A stretch of DNA of 64,000 nt from Desulfobacteraceae bacterium (GTDB lineage: Bacteria; Desulfobacterota; Desulfobacteria; Desulfobacterales; SKZT01), in contig JAABTQ010000001.1 of NCBI GenBank assembly GCA_011389745.1, positions 80,497 through 144,496 on the forward strand. The letters run 5' to 3'. Each line of letters begins with the position of its first letter. Within the stretch, counting starts at the first letter, position 1. Under the pieces are notes generated by a model. The model saw only the letters and a list, made by a program, of their open reading frames with translations. It searched no databases and was not told the DNA's origin. Positions 10,138 to 17,152 of this stretch are shown one piece after another. A program made the position numbers and the translations under genes.

Positions 10138-10171
10138 AAAAAAGCAGTGATATTAATATCACTGCTTTTTT
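10138..10171. terminator. Bidirectional intrinsic terminator
   Basis: A perfect 34-bp palindrome with GCAGTGATATT on one arm, A-run on the left and T-run on the right. It works in both directions and lies just after the OsmC stop codon on the minus strand. It also argues against the long upstream start of the PilZ gene. Confidence 0.9.
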
Positions 10172-10201
10172 ATTATTTTTTTTATTGGTTGAAGTAAACA
10201 A

Positions 10202-10774
10202 CTATTTTTCCAGTTCTACCGTTACAGGAACCGCCCGGGTTATGGTATCGTAAACCGGAGAATAGGTCGGGCCCAGTTTAAGGATTTCTTCGAGCTTTTC
10301 AGGCGGAGCATCCGCATCAATCTTAAAAAACATCCGAATCTGTTCATACCCCCGGTGAACATCGTCGGATAGTCCTAAAAAACCTTGAAGATCAATATCG
10401 CCCTCCAGCCTGGATTCCACCGAATTCAGTTTTATTCCCTTGGCCGCGGCGTGATAAACTATGGAAGTCGTCACACAGGCCGCTAAAGCGGTCAGGAGAT
10501 ATTCCACCGGATTAGGTCCCTGGTCATTTCCCAGAAGCAAGGCAGGTTCATCCGCATCCAGTTGGAACGGGGTATTGTGATCATGATCTTTTTGTGTACC
10601 ATGAAAGTTTGTAATTACAGTGCTATTCAGTCCGCCATTGATCCATTTATTTTTAGCCCGGAACTTGAATTTTCCAATAATTGGAGCATTTTTTACAGCA
10701 TCTATTGTTTCGAAAAGCTGGTCCACATTCACCCCATTGACTGTTACGGGTTCTGCTTTTTGAGTTTCAGCCAT
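10202..10774 (-). CDS. OsmC family protein
   Basis: 190 residues from the ATG at 10774, which has a perfect AAGGAGG seven to eight bases upstream; the TTG/ATG further up is not needed. The OsmC/Ohr fold is recognisable from GPNPVEYLLTALAACVTTS and the late TITRAVPV strand. OsmC/Ohr proteins reduce organic hydroperoxides with a pair of cysteines. Only the first cysteine (in ALAACVT) is present here. The second, usually in a CPV-type motif, is replaced by SPV. A peroxidase mechanism is therefore doubtful, and a one-cysteine relative (YhfA-like or substrate-binding) is as likely. It is monocistronic, ending at a strong terminator. Confidence 0.85.
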   Translation of the reverse strand: MAETQKAEPVTVNGVNVDQLFETIDAVKNAPIIGKFKFRAKNKWINGGLNSTVITNFHGTQKDHDHNTPFQLDADEPALLLGNDQGPNPVEYLLTALAACVTTSIVYHAAAKGIKLNSVESRLEGDIDLQGFLGLSDDVHRGYEQIRMFFKIDADAPPEKLEEILKLGPTYSPVYDTITRAVPVTVELEK

Positions 10775-10867
10775 TTTATTTTCCTCCTTGAAATATGAGA
10801 TCGTCATTTTTTTAACCCGGATTTAGCCTTGCGATCGCCGGCTCCTAAACCGGGTTATACCTCTGCG

Positions 10868-11011
10868 AATTGATTCAACTTGTATAGTGGTATTTCATTA
10901 TTGATTACAAAAATAACATTATCAACGCAGCAGGAACGTTAAATGCCATTCTGGCATCTAATTTCCGGGTTTGGAAAGATGGCTGGAGATAAATTTTAAG
11001 TTGAATCAATT
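10868..11011. repeat. Gene-free 347-bp gap containing a 144-bp inverted-repeat-bounded segment
   Basis: Between OsmC (ends 10774) and the small coiled-coil gene (ends 11155) I see no convincing gene. AATTGATTCAACTT at 10868-10881 is repeated exactly in inverted orientation at 10998-11011. Inside sits a smaller hairpin, ATGCCA-ttc-TGGCAT, near 10940. The arrangement looks like a small non-autonomous element or a structured untranslated region. No target duplication is evident. Confidence 0.45.
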
Positions 11012-11154
11012 TATCCTCTATAATTTGACCTTTGAATTGAAATGTCAAATTTATTTAAGGCATGAGTTTGATTTTTAAGGCGAACCGCTGGGTAGTTCTC
11101 CGGTTTTTTGATTGATGGTTTTGAGGACTTTTTATTAAATGCTTTAACTCATAT

Positions 11155-11352
11155 TTACAGTATAGATCTTTGAGGAGGTTCTTTTTTTGCATCAAGCATG
11201 GCGCGTATCTGTCTTTCTTCAGCCCTGGCCTTTCGAAGTTTATTTTCCATTGTCTCGCGTTTTTCAAATGGGGCATTTTCCATTTCCTTTTCCAGCTTTT
11301 CCACTTCATTGATGATGCGATAAAGATCCTTTGCTATCAGACGAATGCTCAT
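11155..11352 (-). CDS. Small conserved coiled-coil protein
   Basis: 65 residues starting MSIRLIAKDLYR and continuing as one charged helix with heptads (EVEKLEKEMENAP, then EKRETMENKLRKARAEER). It is likely to form a coiled coil. From memory, similar short proteins occur in Desulfobacterota, but I assign no function. It follows the DUF2156 gene by 34 bp on the same strand, so it may be the last gene of that operon. An overlapping frame of 84 codons (11055-11309) has no such pattern and I regard it as a shadow. Confidence 0.6.
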   Translation of the reverse strand: MSIRLIAKDLYRIINEVEKLEKEMENAPFEKRETMENKLRKARAEERQIRAMLDAKKEPPQRSIL

Positions 11353-11386
11353 GTGTTTAAAATTTCCCTTCCAAACAAGACGGTTT

Positions 11387-12289
11387 TTAATTTAACCTGG
11401 ACAAGATAACTTTAAACTTGCGATTAAAATCAGCTGGTTGATAAGATAACTTTGCCTTTCGAAGGCCTTTATCTCCCAGATCCTGCATACGATTTACCAA
11501 CCTGAATTTTTCGTTGGTCTCTTTGAAAGCACGCGAGACAAACATCTGGTTGATGGCTTGATAGGACCCTTGATATGACGGATTTCCTTTTTCAAAATGA
11601 ATCAACAAAGTATCCTGAGTAAGGGTCTCCGCTAAGGTATAGGCCACGATTTTTTTATCAATGATAATTGCACCGCCGCTGATTTCTTTAAGCTTATTCC
11701 ATGCATTTAATACCTTTTCGATCACCCTGTTTTCCGCGGCAAGTGCATCATTGAGGTCACAATCTCTCCATTGGCACCAGTCCGATTGCATGGCAAGCAC
11801 ATGCTCAATCATTTCTTTTCCAAAAGAAATGTACTCAAAATCATATTTTTTCAGAAATTGATTCAAAAGGTTTTTCTTTTTGTGAAAACGATTTCCTTTC
11901 AGCTCTATCAGATCCTGAGCATCATACAGATAATCCCACTGGCCTCGATCGTTTTCAAATAAAACCTGATCCCCTAAATGTTTCTTCCAATTTTGCAAAA
12001 GTAATTCCGGAATCCTTTCAAATTGAAGTTTTTCCTGTTGAAAATTCACAAGTGACTCTTTCCAGTCAATATCTTTCCAGTTCCCTACAGGGGTCCAATA
12101 AACCGTTTGAGGCTTTGTCTGCTTTATCCAGACAAGCCTTTCTTCCCATGCCCAGACTAGCCCATATTCCTGGGCCCAACCCCATAAATTTACAAAACTG
12201 TAATCGGATGTCTTTACCGGACAGGAAGCCAGTCGCTTTAAATAGTCATCCTGAAGGTCAATACTGATGGGTTCAAATGTATAAGGCAT
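11387..12289 (-). CDS. DUF2156 (phosphatidylglycerol lysyltransferase C-terminal-like) protein
   Basis: 300 residues. The start (IDLQDDYLKRL, then TSDYSFVNLWGW) and the end (GGAIIIDKKIVAYTLAETL ... HFEKGNPSYQGSYQAINQMF ... NRMQDLGDKGLRKAKLSYQP) match the DUF2156 family. It has a GNAT-like tandem fold related to aminoacyl-tRNA-dependent transferases such as the MprF catalytic domain. It is soluble here, with no membrane part. The ATG at 12289 has AAGGA about eight bases upstream. It lies 15 bp after the B12-fold gene, so the two are probably co-transcribed. The substrate is unknown. Confidence 0.8.
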   Translation of the reverse strand: MPYTFEPISIDLQDDYLKRLASCPVKTSDYSFVNLWGWAQEYGLVWAWEERLVWIKQTKPQTVYWTPVGNWKDIDWKESLVNFQQEKLQFERIPELLLQNWKKHLGDQVLFENDRGQWDYLYDAQDLIELKGNRFHKKKNLLNQFLKKYDFEYISFGKEMIEHVLAMQSDWCQWRDCDLNDALAAENRVIEKVLNAWNKLKEISGGAIIIDKKIVAYTLAETLTQDTLLIHFEKGNPSYQGSYQAINQMFVSRAFKETNEKFRLVNRMQDLGDKGLRKAKLSYQPADFNRKFKVILSRLN

Positions 12290-12304
12290 ATAAGAATTCC
12301 TTCA

Positions 12305-12829
12305 CTACTTTTCAATGGGTTCAAAATTTAACATGAAGGCCACAAATTCGGCAGCATTTCCGGCTACAAAATAAATTCCGGCCCTTTCCGCCAGGTCAGG
12401 ATCTGCGCCAAATATTGGTCCTCCAGCAATCACACGAGTTTTTGACGGGAGATTCCGGGTAATTAAAACCAGATCATCTTCCGAATCGAACTGCAAAACC
12501 GTCATACCCAAAAAATCAGGATTAAATTTGCGGCACTTTCGTATTATTTCCTCTGGTTTTACTAACAGGCCAAGGGATCGAACCTTCAGGCCCATGGCCT
12601 TTGCCCAAAGTTGAATCAACTGCATTCCATGGCCCCAGCCGTCATCTATAGTGGCAGTTACAAACAAAGGGGGAATTTTCCATAAACCGGAAATGCGATT
12701 TTTTTTCTTCCAAAGAATTATTTCTTCAGCCGCAGATTGAAACCCGGTTCGGGTCGGTTTTCCGCTATCTTTCCAACCGGATATGAGTTCTATTAACCTC
12801 TCCCTCAAAGCCTGATTTTTATTTTCCAT
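12305..12829 (-). CDS. B12-binding-fold protein without the cobalamin His motif
   Basis: 174 residues. After about 50 helical residues, the sequence from FVTATIDDGWGHG onward follows the Rossmann-like B12-binding domain: LIQLWAKAMGLKVRSLG, then a GMTVL strand, then VIAGGPIFG and the terminal FVAGNAAEFV. The base-off cobalamin motif DxHxxG is not present; the loop reads DDGWGHG, with the His displaced. It may bind cobalamin base-on, bind another corrinoid, or have lost binding. It appears to be the first gene of a DUF2156 / coiled-coil operon. I do not assign a reaction. Confidence 0.6.
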   Translation of the reverse strand: MENKNQALRERLIELISGWKDSGKPTRTGFQSAAEEIILWKKKNRISGLWKIPPLFVTATIDDGWGHGMQLIQLWAKAMGLKVRSLGLLVKPEEIIRKCRKFNPDFLGMTVLQFDSEDDLVLITRNLPSKTRVIAGGPIFGADPDLAERAGIYFVAGNAAEFVAFMLNFEPIEK

Positions 12830-13100
12830 CCCTGACTGCCTGCTCCTTTATTTTGTTTTGATGATTTCATCAATCTGTTATTAAACCCGAGATTCAGGTT
12901 ATCATCCTAATACTTTCAGGATTCGATTAAATATGACAAAAAGCCCAAAGTGTGTCAAATATTAACCTGACAATATCCGTATGTAAAATTGGATCTTAAA
13001 TAATAAAAACTTGATTAAAGGAATTCTTGACCCATTATTTGCTGATGGGTATAAGAAATCATCTTTTAGTGAGTTTTCAACCAGAAAATGGAATATATTT

Positions 13101-13535
13101 ATGCAAGAAACTATAAAATTCAGGGAAAGCCTGGAAAAATCCATTGATTTAAAAAATGGATTGACGCTGGAGTTGTGGGATAAATCGAGGTCAATGGTGG
13201 GTGATCGTTGGAAAATAATCGTCATCGCACAAGTTGACATTCCCGTGGAAAAAGCCTTTTTAGAAACAAATACCAACGCGACGGCAAACTTTGACGAAAT
13301 GAAAAAGTTGCTGGGCGAATCCGTGCGTTTCGAAAAAAAAATGGAACGGTTTTTTATCGATGAAAAAGAAAAAGACAAGATCACCCGGGAAATGATGGAT
13401 TCTTTGATAGAAAGTCTTTTTCCTTACCTTTCTCACCCTCAGTTTTGTAAGCGTTTTATCATCATGGAATTTGCCGGAGCCAAACAAAAAAAGTTATTGT
13501 CCAAACAGAAACAACAGAAAGAAAAAAATGGTTGA
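13101..13535 (+). CDS. Conserved hypothetical protein
   Basis: About 144 residues from the ATG at 13101; the frame is open to a TTG at 13011. There is no strong ribosome site for either start. The protein mixes beta strands (LTLELWDKSR, WKIIVIAQVDI) with long charged helices and ends in a lysine/glutamine-rich tail. I recognise no domain. Its stop overlaps the start of the DUF1611 gene by eight bases (ATGGTTGA), so the two are translationally coupled and probably work together. Confidence 0.6.
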   Translation: MQETIKFRESLEKSIDLKNGLTLELWDKSRSMVGDRWKIIVIAQVDIPVEKAFLETNTNATANFDEMKKLLGESVRFEKKMERFFIDEKEKDKITREMMDSLIESLFPYLSHPQFCKRFIIMEFAGAKQKKLLSKQKQQKEKNG

Positions 13536-14586
13536 ACGGTTTGATGCTGTTGTTTATTGCGAAGGAGCATTCGATACCACCGATGGGAAAACCGCACATG
13601 GTCTCGTTCGTTTTACCAATCGCTACAGGGTCATAGCGGTTATCGATTCTCATTGTGCGGGGCAGGATGCCGGGCGGATATTGGATGGTAAAGACAACGG
13701 GATCCCGGTGGTAGCGACTCTTGATGAGGCTATAAACACGGGGGGGAAAATCAGGCCGACCCATTTTGTCATAGGCCTTGCACCTGCCGGCGGTCAATTA
13801 AACTCCATGGCCAGGCAACATGTCAAAAATGCCCTGTCAAAAGGGCTTAATGTCGATTGCGGACTTCACAATTTTTTATCCGAAGACCCTGAAATGATTA
13901 TGATAGCCGGAGAAAAAAAGGTTTCAATCCGTGATATACGAAAACCTCCATCCCGGAATCACCTCCATTTTTTTTCCGGTAAGATTCATGACGTCAGATC
14001 TTTTAGAGTGGCTATATTAGGCTCAGATTCTGCGATCGGCAAACGGACGACTGCATGGATTCTGACCAGAGAGTTTCAGCAAGCCGGTTTCAAATCGGAA
14101 ATGATTGGTACCGGTCAGACCGCCTGGTTACAAGGGGCAAGGTTCGGGGTTATTCTGGATTCGTTGATCAACGATTTTGTTTCAGGAGAAATAGAACACG
14201 CGGTTTGGAGTGCATGGGATCAAAAAAAACCGCAGGTCATGATCATTGAAGGACAAGGAAGCCTCATGAATCCGGCATACCCTGGGGGATTTGAAATTCT
14301 TGCGGCGGCAAAGCCACATGTGATCGTTTTTCAGCATGCTCCGGCACGAAAATATTACGACGGTTTTTCCGAATTTCCGATCCACCCACTCACACAGCAA
14401 ATCCAAGTAGCCCAACTTCTGTCTGAAAAACCCGTAGCTGCTGTTACCATAAACCATGAAGCATTGGATAGGACTCAGGTACCTATCATTTGCTCCGTTA
14501 TGGAAAAGACATTAGGGATGCCGGTTTTTGACGTGCTTCTTGACGGAGCTTCGGGCCTGGTGGAAACGCTCAAAAGATATATGTAG
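13528..14586 (+). CDS. DUF1611 family P-loop protein (DgcN-like)
   Basis: 352 residues from the ATG at 13528. The N-terminal Rossmann-like half contains VIDSHCAGQDAG. The C-terminal half has a P-loop-like GSDSAIGKRTTAW and GTGQTAWLQGARFGVILDS, both typical of DUF1611. Some family members act on D-glutamate or related amino-acid derivatives as N-acetyltransferases (DgcN). No partner dipeptide epimerase or amidase is next to it, so the substrate here is open. The start overlaps the preceding gene. The stop TAG lies inside the first bases of a repeat element (14584-14675), suggesting the element inserted at or close to the end of this gene. Confidence 0.75.
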   Translation: MVERFDAVVYCEGAFDTTDGKTAHGLVRFTNRYRVIAVIDSHCAGQDAGRILDGKDNGIPVVATLDEAINTGGKIRPTHFVIGLAPAGGQLNSMARQHVKNALSKGLNVDCGLHNFLSEDPEMIMIAGEKKVSIRDIRKPPSRNHLHFFSGKIHDVRSFRVAILGSDSAIGKRTTAWILTREFQQAGFKSEMIGTGQTAWLQGARFGVILDSLINDFVSGEIEHAVWSAWDQKKPQVMIIEGQGSLMNPAYPGGFEILAAAKPHVIVFQHAPARKYYDGFSEFPIHPLTQQIQVAQLLSEKPVAAVTINHEALDRTQVPIICSVMEKTLGMPVFDVLLDGASGLVETLKRYM

Positions 14587-14675
14587 TGCTTGAACGAAAA
14601 CTCCCCTCCCCTAACCCCACTCTGACCCTCTCCCGATGGAAGAGGGGGAATTATGGACTTTACCTTCAAGCACTA
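14584..14675. repeat. 92-bp repeat bounded by perfect 11-bp inverted repeats
   Basis: TAGTGCTTGAA at 14584-14594 and its exact complement TTCAAGCACTA at 14665-14675 bound a C-rich segment with an internal CCCTCTCCC/AGAGGG hairpin. A half copy sharing the left end and the AAAACTCCCCTCCC core lies at 28476-28535. The structure resembles a small non-autonomous (MITE-like) element. No clear target duplication is visible. Confidence 0.6.
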
Positions 14676-14682
14676 TGTAAGG

Positions 14683-15597
14683 TCATTCGTTGCTTTGAGG
14701 ACCAAGCCGATCGGCTGCAATTCGGAATCCCAGATAGTTTTGTCTGCTTCCGGCGGCCATGGAATAGCGGTTGGAACATCTCGCAACCATTGAAAGATGT
14801 CGCCAGGACCCACCACGAATCACCCGGAACGAATCGCCGCCGATATAGGGTTCAATGATGGAAATGTAATGATCATAGGCAGAACCCAAACCGGTATCTA
14901 TAAGCGGATTATAGGGATTGTGGCGTTTATAGGCTTTTTCATCGTAGACATCTTGCACCCACTCGAAAACATTGCCGCTCATGTCGAACAAACCCAGCTT
15001 ATTGGGCATGCGAGAACCCACAGGTCGCGTGGAGCCTCCGCTGTTTCCTCGATACCAAGCAACTTCCTCCGAATCCATGCTTCCGGAATAATTCATTGCG
15101 CTCCCATTGCCCCGGCAGGCATATTCCCATTCCGCTTCGGTAGGGAGCCGAAAGACTTCACTGCCTTTCCGGATGTTCAGTTCTGCGATATATTCCCGGG
15201 CTTCGTGCCAGGAAACTTTCTCCACCGGATTATCATGATTTCGTTGAAAAAATGACGGATTTACTTCGAAAATTCGTAGCCACTGCTTTTGGGTCACCGG
15301 ATACCTGCCTATCCAAAAACCATCCACGTAAACCTTGTGCACCGGATACTCATTGGGATTGCATTGCCAGGTATCATCTATGCAGCCCATTTCAAAAGAC
15401 CCACCATTTACCCGGACAAATTCCATGCCTGTTTCCGGGTCAACCCAAACAGGACCTGATAAATCCGGCACGAATTTATCTTTTTCGGCCCACTCGCGAA
15501 GAGGAAAATATTTTTCGTTGGATTTTTGTCCGGCCAGCATCGCCACCAGTATCATGGCCCCAAAAATAATGGCAATCAATGTTTCCTGAATTTTCAT
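14683..15597 (-). CDS. SUMF1/FGE-sulfatase-fold protein, membrane anchored or exported
   Basis: 304 residues. An N-terminal hydrophobic helix (residues 5-23) is followed by the SUMF1 fold: FVRVNGGSFEMGC, VYVDGFWIGRYPVTQKQW, NPVEKVSWHEAREY, RLPTEAEWEYACRG, LGLFDMSGNVFEWVQD and RVIRGGSW ... LGFRIA. Genuine formylglycine-generating enzymes carry two copper-binding cysteines just before the GFR motif. Here that stretch reads ARCSNRYSMAAGSRQ with one cysteine, so it is probably not a sulfatase activator. Other members act as ligand-binding or C-lectin-like domains or in ergothioneine-type chemistry. No sulfatase lies nearby. It is probably periplasmic. Confidence 0.85.
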   Translation of the reverse strand: MKIQETLIAIIFGAMILVAMLAGQKSNEKYFPLREWAEKDKFVPDLSGPVWVDPETGMEFVRVNGGSFEMGCIDDTWQCNPNEYPVHKVYVDGFWIGRYPVTQKQWLRIFEVNPSFFQRNHDNPVEKVSWHEAREYIAELNIRKGSEVFRLPTEAEWEYACRGNGSAMNYSGSMDSEEVAWYRGNSGGSTRPVGSRMPNKLGLFDMSGNVFEWVQDVYDEKAYKRHNPYNPLIDTGLGSAYDHYISIIEPYIGGDSFRVIRGGSWRHLSMVARCSNRYSMAAGSRQNYLGFRIAADRLGPQSNE

Positions 15598-15752
15598 CGC
15601 ACCAAACGAGTTCCCAAATGCCGGCGCTAGCTTTAATTCATTTTAATACCCATCATCAGCTTGATGGGCGTGATTACAGCCATTTTTGATCCAATGGAAT
15701 ACCTGAGCAACTCCCCGAAACCTGAATAAAGGGGTTAGGCGTTGACGAAATT

Positions 15753-16001
15753 CTATCTTTTCATAAACCGATACAGAACCAATAGCAGAATAGCTCCACA
15801 GGTAGCCAGCAGAATGCTTCCTATATTAAATCCTGTGACTGGCCCAAGCCCCAGAAACGACCCAATAAATCCACCTACGAAAGCGCCGGCAATTCCTATC
15901 AAAATAGTAATGAAGATTCCTCCGGGGTCTTTGCCTGGCATGATTAATTTTGCCAGCAAACCTACAATTAACCCCATTACGATCCAGGATAATATTCCCA
16001 T
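15753..16001 (-). CDS. GlsB/YeaQ/YmgE family stress-response membrane protein
   Basis: 82 residues, three hydrophobic helices, starting MGILSWIVMGLIVGLLAKL. It has the PGKDPGG loop and the GAFVGGFIGSFLG glycine zipper typical of transglycosylase-associated (DUF/Tag) proteins. These small inner-membrane proteins are induced by envelope or acid stress; their molecular role is unclear. A strong AAAGGAGG ribosome site precedes the ATG at 16001. It stands alone between the SUMF1-fold gene and the GC-rich scar. Confidence 0.9.
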   Translation of the reverse strand: MGILSWIVMGLIVGLLAKLIMPGKDPGGIFITILIGIAGAFVGGFIGSFLGLGPVTGFNIGSILLATCGAILLLVLYRFMKR

Positions 16002-16062
16002 TGCTAACCTCCTTTGTTAATTTTCCCATTTCTGAATTTTTGCATACATGTGTTAAAGCCCC

Positions 16063-16821
16063 TTAATGACTATCCGGAGCATAGCCAACAAAAATAAAGG
16101 AGTCAAGGATTCGGACTGATAAAATTTTTTCCGGAAGGTATTGGCGATCGTAGCATAGGTTTCCCTCAAGGTTCATGTAAAAGCACGCCGCGAGTGCCTG
16201 CACCTGCCGATCCAGCAGATAGCCGGCAACCGTGGATAGGGTAAAGCCCGTGTTCGCGGAAAGCTCAGGGTAAAAAGTGGACGGAGTGGACCCAGAAGAC
16301 CCAGTGGACGTCCCAAGTCCACTGGGTCCATCCCCCACTCTCTCCCGACAAAGCTCTCTCGCCGTCATGACGACCCACTGCGCCACGTCATCGGCGCTCC
16401 GGCATTTTGCATCGACCAGGGCTTGCCGTAAGGGGTGGGTGCGGTCCCAGCGGGAGAGACCATGCTGACGCAGGTAGTCCTCGTAGTCCAGCTTCAGTTC
16501 TTCGAGACTGGCCCGGGCCACCTGGGTCAATTTCAGTTCCATTTTTTTCGATGTGGCCGACGCCTCCGAGCCCTCGGCAATATTCTGCACCCCGGACCGG
16601 GCCGCTTGCACCATCTGATCCCGGGTCCGGCTGCCCCGTGGAACATAACGCTCACAGAAACGCACGGTCAAATCATACACAAGCTGCGCCACCTGGAAAC
16701 TCCGCAGCGAACGGTATCCACCATGGACCGCCAGAATCGACTCCCCCGACCCCCCGGAACCACCCCCGATTTTTCGTCCGGTTGTTCCTCTCCGTCCTCT
16801 GTGTCCACTTTGTCCACTCAT
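16063..16821 (-). CDS. Four-helix-bundle (suffix-domain) protein, 23S rRNA intervening-sequence family
   Basis: 252 residues. The core GGYRSLRSFQVAQLVYDLTV, RTRDQMVQAARSGVQNIAEG and ARASLEELKLDYEDYLRQHG is the four-helix-bundle family related to proteins encoded in rRNA intervening sequences. A second part (residues 200-252) corresponds to the suffix region. The start ATG at 16821 has GGGGGAG two bases upstream and overlaps the stop of the fragment in front (ATGA). GC content is clearly above the neighbours. Repeated GTCCACT/AGTGGAC heptads occur both near the N-terminus and in the linker (about 16265-16330). This suggests horizontal origin. The function is unknown; family members pentamerise. 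Confidence 0.8.
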   Translation of the reverse strand: MSGQSGHRGRRGTTGRKIGGGSGGSGESILAVHGGYRSLRSFQVAQLVYDLTVRFCERYVPRGSRTRDQMVQAARSGVQNIAEGSEASATSKKMELKLTQVARASLEELKLDYEDYLRQHGLSRWDRTHPLRQALVDAKCRSADDVAQWVVMTARELCRERVGDGPSGLGTSTGSSGSTPSTFYPELSANTGFTLSTVAGYLLDRQVQALAACFYMNLEGNLCYDRQYLPEKILSVRILDSFIFVGYAPDSH

Positions 16822-16946
16822 AACTCCCCCTTGAAAGCAATGGCTGCGAACTCTTCCGACTCCGGGTATAGAGCCGGGACAGTCTTTGAGGACGGAACCA
16901 CCAACCGATGTTCGTAAATGATACCTGGTTTCAACGTCTCTTTCAT
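16818..16946 (-). pseudogene. Truncated FlK-like acyl-CoA thioesterase N-terminus
   Basis: A 42-codon frame on the minus strand reads MKETLKPGIIYEHRLVVPSS, then KTVPALYPESEEFAAI, then AFKGEL and stop. The first 36 residues match the start of FlK-type hot-dog thioesterases, which continue with a PEVFATG...GLLEW segment that carries catalytic residues. Here the similarity ends abruptly and the frame stops in ATGA, overlapping the start of the four-helix-bundle gene. I read it as a gene cut by insertion of the four-helix unit, now acting as a short coupled leader. The rest of the thioesterase is not found on the other side. The identification is from memory of the family. Confidence 0.55.
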
Positions 16947-16966
16947 CTGTTTCTCCGATTTTGCAT

Positions 16967-17031
16967 AATGCCCAGATTCAGCCGCGAACGAAGCGAGTCG
17001 GACTGAAAGCTGATGTCAGCTGTTGGGCATT
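16967..17031. other. attC-like folded element (three-stem palindromic site)
   Basis: A 65-bp segment bounded by perfect inverted repeats AATGCCCA (16967-16974) and TGGGCATT (17024-17031). Inside are two more stems: TTCAGCCG pairing with CGGaCTGAA, and AGCTGA-tg-TCAGCT. GTTGGGC at 17022-17028 fits the integron core consensus GTTRRRY; the opposite end (GCCCAGA) only partly fits RYYYAAC. The size and folding are in the attC range. It sits beside a recombinase remnant. It could also be an unrelated structured repeat. Confidence 0.4.
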
Positions 17032-17032
17032 C

Positions 17033-17146
17033 AGGGTATTAACCAAAGACTCTTGGCACAGCGATGTCAGGACCACCATGATTTATAAACAAACAATTGA
17101 AAGCCGGACAATCAAAGAGGCAAAGAGCCCGCTTGATTTTTCCTAA
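17033..17146 (+). pseudogene. C-terminal remnant of a tyrosine recombinase/integrase
   Basis: The frame ending at 17146 reads HSDVRTTMIY (from 17057), then ESRTIKEAKSPLDFS and stop. HSD...TTMIY is the catalytic His/Tyr end of XerC/integron-type recombinases, and the KEAKSPLDF tail matches integrases I associate with Desulfobacterota. Just upstream, a different frame gives INQRLL, so the expected LLGHSD needs a two-base correction near 17055. There is no start and the other catalytic residues are missing. It is a dead fragment marking a past mobile element or integron. Confidence 0.65.
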
Positions 17147-17152
17147 ACTTTC

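Noticed and set aside
11055-11309. 84-codon frame overlapping the small coiled-coil gene
   Set aside because: Overlaps a better candidate in another frame and has biased composition without a motif.
14683-15597. True formylglycine-generating enzyme
   Set aside because: The paired catalytic cysteines before the GFR motif are missing and no sulfatase is nearby.
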